A stretch of DNA of 64,000 nt from Kappaphycus alvarezii (lineage: Eukaryota > Rhodophyta > Florideophyceae > Gigartinales > Solieriaceae). The first letter of the stretch is position 1. Every line of letters begins with the position of its first letter. A program made the translations under genes and the position numbers. Shown in pieces: positions 58,766 through 64,000 of this stretch. Below the pieces are notes generated by a model. The model ran no database searches. It had not been told where the DNA came from and saw only the letters and a list, made by a program, of their open reading frames with translations. The DNA lies in NCBI GenBank assembly GCA_002205965.3, contig NADL03000025.1:620001-684000 (forward strand). Direction: 5' to 3'.

Positions 58766-59451
58766 TTATTTTTTGCAAATTTGTAGGACCAGACTCTCCA
58801 CAAGCTTGTCAATGCCGATGGCACCGAGAAAATCGTTAACCCTGAATACTCGATCTCTGTTGCCGCCTGCTATCGCAAGCATCCCGCCATGACTCGCATT
58901 ACCGGCTTCAACAGTACAAATTTCTCCCCCGAAATGGCGGAAAAGGTCAGCCCTAGCTGTGGCGGACGAGCCAATGGTGCTGTTGCCGTCGCCGAGCAAC
59001 ACAATTTTGATAGGCTCTCCCGCCCTCCGGAACAGATTACTAAAGCAAGCATTGATACCACCCACGACGAAGGATTCTCCCCCAAGCTGTTTTTCGTGCT
59101 TTACAGCCAAAATGAACGATATATCATCAGCAGTGAGCTGCTGATGGTTCTGACAGAAGTTGCATATTGGACCGCGGCCAACTCTACGGGGTCATCAACC
59201 AGGACGCTAACGACATCGAGCACAAAAAATTTTTCGGCCTCAAACTCAGCCGCGGGAATGGCCCCACTGCCATCGATGGCAAAGCAAACATTTGCGTTGC
59301 AGCCGCCGACGGCGGCAACCTTGCGTCGAATCTCGTCCTGCGCAGTGGACGACAGTCTGCTTACGAACGGAACACGGTCAACGGCGGCGGCGTTGGCGTG
59401 AGCAGCAAGGCCCACCAGAGAGACAGCGAAAGCCACGAACGTTTTTATCAT
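58766..59451 (-). pseudogene. Secreted vWA-domain protein, copy A, frameshifted
   Basis: Paralogue of the gene at 60936-61628. From ATG 59451 a signal peptide (MIKTFVAFAVSLVGLAAHANA) leads into a vWA domain with CFAIDGSGAIP (MIDAS motif DxSxS read as DGSGA), then VLDVVSVLVDDPVELAAVQY. Alignment with copy B shows a one-base deletion near 59130-59142, after which the domain continues in another frame (59110-58766) with ESFVVGGINACF, VLLGDGN (MIDAS Asp) and a final LQICKK. Family members bind proteins at the cell surface or matrix; the ligand is unknown. The single lesion suggests recent inactivation, a sequencing error, or a small unusual intron. Confidence 0.75.
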
Positions 59452-59587
59452 TGTCGGAATGTGAAGCTGGCAAGCGATGCTCTGAAAGATAGTCCGTAAA
59501 ACTTGCAGTGAGGTGCGTGAATCGCAGGGCAACGATTGATAACTCTGTGAAAGCGTTTTCAGTCACATACTGGAAGCGATTGTTTAT

Positions 59588-59595
59588 CTTATATA
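59588..59595 (-). promoter_or_regulatory. TATA box of vWA copy A
   Basis: TATATAAG on the minus strand, 137 bases upstream of ATG 59451. The paralogue has a TATA box at almost the same distance (148 bases), which supports both. Confidence 0.55.
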
Positions 59596-59713
59596 CAGAG
59601 GGGAATAGTCGGGAGGTTCTATTGTTTCTGGTTCTATTGTGTGAAATAGAAAATCTGTTGTATTCAGGGCTGTTTCAGAGGTTGGTTTGCCACGAATGGC
59701 TGTCGGCACCTTA

Positions 59714-59756
59714 GGCGAATATATTCTCCAACAGTGAAACACCTGAACCTTTCGCC
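59714..59756 (-). repeat. 43-bp motif copy b (inverted)
   Basis: Reverse complement begins GGCGAAAGGTTCAGGTGTTT. About four fifths of positions agree with copies a and d. It lies 0.26 kb upstream of the vWA copy A start, opposite in orientation to copy a. Confidence 0.6.
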
Positions 59757-60182
59757 ACCTTGGGAGGCCCTGTGATATGCAGATCAGTGCCGTTATTCGA
59801 GCGTTTCCATCGCTAAAAGTCTACATTCTTTCTCTATCACGCACGCAATCAGGAAAATCAATCCATTATAACAAGCTTGCTACCAGGGTCCTCGAATCAC
59901 TAAATGTTCGCGATCCCAGTGCCCGTTGAGAAATGGTGACAGTTGATACGTACATATCTTGCTGCTTGCATTTTACAGGTTGGTCGCTAAGGTTGGCGCC
60001 GAATATGATGGTTACCAGGTAGAACGGTCGTTTCAAGGCCGATGGATAGTGTATTCAATGCGGTCCAAATGGATGGATAGGAGAGGATTTACATTGCAAT
60101 TTGCAATTTGGTCAACAGGTAAAGTAATGTTTCCTTCGTGAAATTAAATTACGTTACAGTATACAGTATACAGTGCTGTACA
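59757..60182. other. No supported gene; between cassettes
   Basis: Contains TACAGTATACAGTATACAG near 60157, a run of overlapping TACAGTA words. A 60-codon plus frame (59959-60141) is not recognised. Confidence 0.4.
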
Positions 60183-60225
60183 GGGGAAAGGGTTTGGGTG
60201 TTTTACCTTTCGAAGATTATTTGAT
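60183..60225 (+). repeat. 43-bp motif copy c (direct)
   Basis: Begins GGGGAAAGGGTTTGGGTGTT; the second half has diverged. It lies 0.7 kb beyond the stop codon of vWA copy B, mirroring copy a relative to copy A. Confidence 0.6.
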
Positions 60226-60935
60226 TTGCAGCAAATGGTCGCACTCACTGCGTAGGTAGAGAAACTAGGACCTTCATTTAAATATTAGCCAGGGGAGATA
60301 CAGTAGTGGAATTATTTACTACCGTACGAGACTTCGGAGGGCTATGAACCGGGGGAGTTTTCCAGGTGAGCTATGTGTAAAGATTAAAGTGGGTCTCCTG
60401 TAACAGACACAAACCAGCATCGACTTAAAAAAGGTATACAGTACTGGGGTTGTAAAAAATGTTATTTTTAGAAGTATGTATACAGCGCTTAAGGTATTTC
60501 AGTTTAGAGGACATAGTAGACACGCAGCGCAAGCTGTACTGTCTAATGCGGCATGTCTCCTCGCCTGCCTTGACCCGCCGATGTAGTCACAGGGTCACGG
60601 AGGCGCAGACCCGTTTCTGTTTTGGACTATTTCACCAGAGAGGGAAACATTTGGTTGCATTACTGCTTCAAGGCTCTAACGGCTGTGTCCAGAGAAGAAG
60701 GGAGCGTATGGAACGGGCAGGATGGGGTGCGTTGACAAGCCCAGAAAGGGGACTGCTGGAAGTACTGTAAATTCGTTAACGTGAGTGTCATTGTAACATT
60801 TAATTCGACATGAGGTATGTACTTGAAGCGTCATCTGTCAAACTGTAAACACTACAAGCATCCCCGATACATTAAGTTTTTCCTTTCCGATGTATGCCTT
60901 CGTTACTTTGTCTTCCATCAGCTGCAACCTGCCCC
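60226..60935. other. No supported gene; downstream flank of vWA copy B
   Basis: A 103-codon plus frame (60459-60770) has no recognisable domain. Confidence 0.35.
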
Positions 60936-61628
60936 TCATCTCTGTTTCTTGCAAATTTGGAGGGCAAGCCTTTCGACAATCTGATCGATGTCAAAGGCAT
61001 TGAGAAAGTTGTCAACCCGAAACACATTCTCTGTCCTGCCTCCTGTAATTTCAAGCAACGTGCTTCGGTTGGCCGTGCCTGCCTCAACGGCGCAGACCTC
61101 TCCTCCCGTAAGACGGAGAAACTTCGCGAATGTAACAGCGCTGGAAGTCATTGTACCGTTACCATCGCCAATCACCACCATCTTGTTCGCGTCTCCTCTC
61201 CTCTGAATCAATGTAGAGAAACAGGCTTTCACACCGCCCGCGATGAAGGACTCTCCCGCGATCTGCTCTTCATCCCGCACAGCCAGATTGAACGCTGCGT
61301 CATCAGTGGTAAGCGTGCTGATAGTTCTGACATATGTCGAGTACTGCACGGCGGCCAACTCGACAGGGTTATCAACCAGCACCGAGACAACGTCCAGCAC
61401 AAAGTTCTTCTCGGCCTCGAACTCTGCCGCTGAAATGGCCTCACCTCCGTCAATGGCAAAGCACACGTTAGCGCTGCAGCCACCGTCAGCAGCAATCATC
61501 TCACGGATATCGTCCTTCGCAGCACTAGACAGTCTTTGCACGGTTGGAATTCCGCTAACGATGGCAGCGAACGCATAGCTCGCAAAAGCAGCCAACGTCA
61601 TGACGATAATGACATAAATTCTGATCAT
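60936..61628 (-). CDS. Secreted vWA-domain protein, copy B
   Basis: An intact frame. The start is best placed at ATG 61628, because a signal peptide (MIRIYVIIVMTLAAFASYAFA) begins there; the frame is open 16 codons further to ATG 61676. The mature protein (about 208 aa) is one vWA domain: CFAIDGGEAIS where the MIDAS motif DxSxS stands (Ser residues lost), AAEFEAEKNFVLDVVSVLVD (helix 1), ELAAVQYSTYVRTI (strand), ESFIAGGVKACF (MIDAS Thr replaced by Val), MVVIGDGN (MIDAS Asp kept), GGEVCAVEAG and a C-terminal QICKK. Conserved Cys pairs also occur in copy A. Role: probably extracellular adhesion or matrix binding, with weakened metal dependence. TATA at 61776-61783. Bracketed by 43-bp motif copies c and d. 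Confidence 0.85.
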   Translation of the reverse strand: MIRIYVIIVMTLAAFASYAFAAIVSGIPTVQRLSSAAKDDIREMIAADGGCSANVCFAIDGGEAISAAEFEAEKNFVLDVVSVLVDNPVELAAVQYSTYVRTISTLTTDDAAFNLAVRDEEQIAGESFIAGGVKACFSTLIQRRGDANKMVVIGDGNGTMTSSAVTFAKFLRLTGGEVCAVEAGTANRSTLLEITGGRTENVFRVDNFLNAFDIDQIVERLALQICKKQR

Positions 61629-62413
61629 TTCGGGAGGACTAAACTTGCGATTGGTGTTGCGGACCACGTTCTGCAACTTCTGATAGTGATACTGGACTGA
61701 TAAAAGTGATGCCTTCGTACTGAACCGTGTTAACGTCGATAATGCAGATGGATATCGGATGGGACCGTTTGTCTACTTTATATGCAAGCCAGTCTGCAAA
61801 AATGTTGGCATAGCAGGAAGCGTTTCGGTACAGAGAAAGCTGTGAGCGCTTGCGCTGGTTGGCCCGAGCAGAGTAAAGCTCCTACAACGCTAGACTGCAA
61901 AAGTGGCTCTCCACCATGTAGCCGCGATGCATGAATCACTTCATGATCACAAGGTTGCATAGTGCTGATAACAAGTAGTGGTCATGAACCAATAGTTGTG
62001 CAAATTTGCGCCGAGGGCAGCGCAATTGGAGTGAGGACCAATTCTGGAACCCTGGATGTTACTACCTTGCCGCTTACGTGAGGCAGTAGCATTCTGGATT
62101 CCGGTTGTTGCCAGTTTATTGAACGGTTCGAATCCTCGATTTAGCCACCGACTGAACAGACGGCATACATTGCGGGAGGCCGTCTGGCAACCCTTCGATT
62201 TGAATTGGAAACAGCCTTTCTAGCTTAATGCAGGATGTACAGTCTTGGGACCAAAACGAGATGATAGCAAAACAGCGTCACATGCATTCTCCCACACACG
62301 ACATTATACAGTAGAGTGGGACCACTCTGCCGTAGCAAGTAACACACGAATACGAAGCACATCATAACCCGGTAAAAAAAGGGAATTTCTGGGTTATTTT
62401 AACAAATTACATG
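61629..62413. other. Upstream region of vWA copy B
   Basis: Includes the TATA box. A GGTTCGAATCC word near 62136 resembles a tRNA T-loop but lacks a fitting stem. No other gene. Confidence 0.4.
61776..61783 (-). promoter_or_regulatory. TATA box of vWA copy B
   Basis: ATATAAAG on the minus strand, 148 bases upstream of ATG 61628, matching the position of the TATA box of the paralogue. Confidence 0.55.
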
Positions 62414-62466
62414 TAAAGACAACTATCAGTTGTCTTTATCATTATATGATGTCATTATATGATGTC
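62414..62466. repeat. Hairpin and adjacent tandem duplication
   Basis: A perfect hairpin TAAAGACAACT/AGTTGTCTTTA (62414-62424, 62428-62438, 3-base loop) is followed by two adjacent copies of ATTATATGATGTC. Function unknown. Confidence 0.65.
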
Positions 62467-62853
62467 CAGTGCATCATGCCTGCTGACAGGCTTCGAGCCA
62501 GCCATTTAGGCACATGATTCACATTACCCATTATCCTGAGCATGTCTACATAGCATACACCGGGGATAGCCAAACCCCACTTTTCAAAAATTAAAGAATC
62601 AAATCAATTTGCCTGCAAATTACTGGGTACCAACCCACATATCTACCACAGTAAATTAACCCCCATTTACCCATATTTGCCTTCATCAGTTTAATTTGTA
62701 TGCGCAACACATTTAAGTCGAAACAAAATTAATTTTGAATAGGGTGGCTGGCTATATTCTACGTGTTGCGGGGCACGACATATAACAGACGTCGCACATG
62801 GGGACCAGATAGTGTAACTCAGTTTCTGATACAGACGAGTTTTCACTTCCCAC

Positions 62854-62900
62854 GATCGGATATACCTTCCAAGAGTAAAACACCCAAACCTTTCCTCTCC
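62854..62900 (-). repeat. 43-bp motif copy d (inverted)
   Basis: Reverse complement of copy a with only a few differences (ends GGAAGGTATATCCGATC). It lies 1.2 kb upstream of vWA copy B, opposite in orientation to copy c. Confidence 0.75.
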
Positions 62901-64000
62901 CCCCGTAGAACAGCCGCTGCGAGACGCGACAGCTGCCGCGTACTACTCTATGGCCTTCGATGCTGTCTTAGAAGGTGATCCTATCGAGTCAAAAGCCAGT
63001 GGCACAAAATCCCATCCTAACTTTTATCGTCCGGGCAGGACCTCGCCAGGAATAGCAGACCCTTTCGTGGCTAGGTTCCTCTTCTTCCGCTTCTCTGCTG
63101 TGTTGGCAACGGCTCGCGCTTCCCGTGCTCCCATTGACATGTAGCATTCCTGGAATGACGAGGACACGTTGATGTCGTAGGCCAGCGGAGAGGGTTAGTT
63201 TTTAGTCATACCCTGGGTGACCTAGTCGATTCGACTCAAGTCAGATACAGCATAGTAGGTTTAAGCTATCAAATGCTGTATGTGGGTGACATAGCCATTC
63301 ATACTATATTCAATCAAGTAGTATAATGATGAAATTCCCTTTTAGACTCCCCTTAAAGGTAGCGCTTCCTCTAATATCTCCGTCCTGTTGGGGCGAAGTC
63401 TGCTTCATAACGTAGGATCCCTTGGCGCCATACTTGGCTGGGTAGCGAAACATTAGAAAGTACACTGTTTCACGGGCCTTCGGTCTCCTACGGACCTCGG
63501 CCTAATATCTCTAGTCAATGTTGATCTACCTCTGCTAGTCTGCCTAGAGTAAAATAAACACTGGGGCTCAGCCGAGTAGCAGCTTGAACCAGCCATCAGT
63601 TTCACTAGGTTTCATCTAACTGGTCAACTCAAAGCAAACGGGCTTTGTTTTTCCCGACATTGGCAAAGTTACGGGCAATAGGCCCATTACTCTTACCAAA
63701 ACCCACCCTCAAAACCCATTTTCTTCTACCTCTACCGCTCCGTCCTTATCGGAATCCTTGTAACTGAGTCCTTCGCTGCCGCATCGTTAGATGATGCCGC
63801 ATCGTTTGCCTCCCGACTCACGATTCGAAAGAATATACTAAAAAGAGTTCAGTATCCCTATCTCTGCTAGACAGACGACCATTACCTCTGTATCTGACAG
63901 AGATTTAGATTTAACCCGACCAATGGCTGACTCTAAAGATACCTAAAAGCCAACTAACCGTGGACTATTGCTAAGAAAATGGCTTCAAACGATCGTTGAC
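62901..64000. other. No supported gene
   Basis: Short plus frames (62763-62978, 62950-63144) partly overlap the 43-bp motif and are not recognised. No repeat or RNA gene seen to the end of the window. Confidence 0.4.

Noticed and set aside
58889..59401. 170-codon plus-strand frame opposite the vWA copy A
   Set aside because: It is the complement of the vWA coding sequence, which has clear domain support on the minus strand. The same applies to 60894-61433 and 61243-61578.
62130..62150. GGTTCGAATCC resembling a tRNA T-loop
   Set aside because: The flanking bases do not form the T-stem or an acceptor stem and no anticodon arm lies at the right distance.
1..64000. CRISPR array or bacterial defence system
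   Set aside because: The repeat arrays seen have degenerate units without regular spacer spacing, and the coding content is eukaryotic transposable elements.

Overview
The window looks like eukaryotic nuclear DNA. Stretches of protein-like sequence are broken by frameshifts and stops, bacterial-style operons and ribosome binding sites are absent, and TATA boxes sit about 140 bases upstream of the two best genes. At least six classes of eukaryotic transposable element are present. No rRNA or tRNA gene fixes the species. A repeat-rich, intron-poor alga (for example a red macroalga) is my guess, from the secreted von Willebrand-type proteins and the tyrosine-recombinase retroelements; this is inference only.

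Layout. 0.4-2.4 kb: two unrecognised coding-like stretches. 4.2-9.0 kb: a decayed DNA transposon with a divergent accessory gene (-), a Plavaka/CACTA-type (tnp2-like) transposase (+) and an array of AAGTTATAAA-type repeats. 11.1-22.8 kb: an unrecognised module of three decayed gene blocks (+, -, +), two low-complexity tracts and a hairpin cluster; this is the best candidate for something undescribed. 23.0-24.2 kb: clustered hairpins and a second AAGTTATAAA array. 24.8-25.4 kb: Ty3/gypsy RT-RNase H relic (-). 25.4-37.5 kb: AT-rich, gene-poor DNA holding a 2.7 kb pogo-like transposon with terminal inverted repeats (TIRs) and a 0.48 kb palindromic MITE. 37.5-38.6 kb: retroelement integrase relic. 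39.3-40.1 kb: tandem array of a roughly 100-bp unit. 40.8-46.3 kb: DIRS-like retroelement pieces (gag, RT, tyrosine recombinase, RNase H, recombinase N-terminus) in a shuffled order. 47.1-50.9 kb: PIF/Harbinger transposon retaining both of its genes. 51.0-53.3 kb: internally deleted retroelement with a nuclease-like C-terminus. 53.3-55.5 kb: gypsy gag-protease relic (-). 55.6-57.9 kb: element with about 265-bp TIRs. 58.0-62.9 kb: two paralogous secreted vWA-domain genes, each bracketed by an inverted pair of one 43-bp motif. 62.9-64 kb: nothing recognised.

The only clearly intact recognisable gene is the vWA gene at 60.9-61.6 kb; its neighbour copy carries a one-base deletion. Nearly everything else is transposon debris. 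The most interesting observations are the inverted-motif vWA cassettes, the shuffled DIRS-like element, the two-gene Harbinger element and the unidentified 11-23 kb module.
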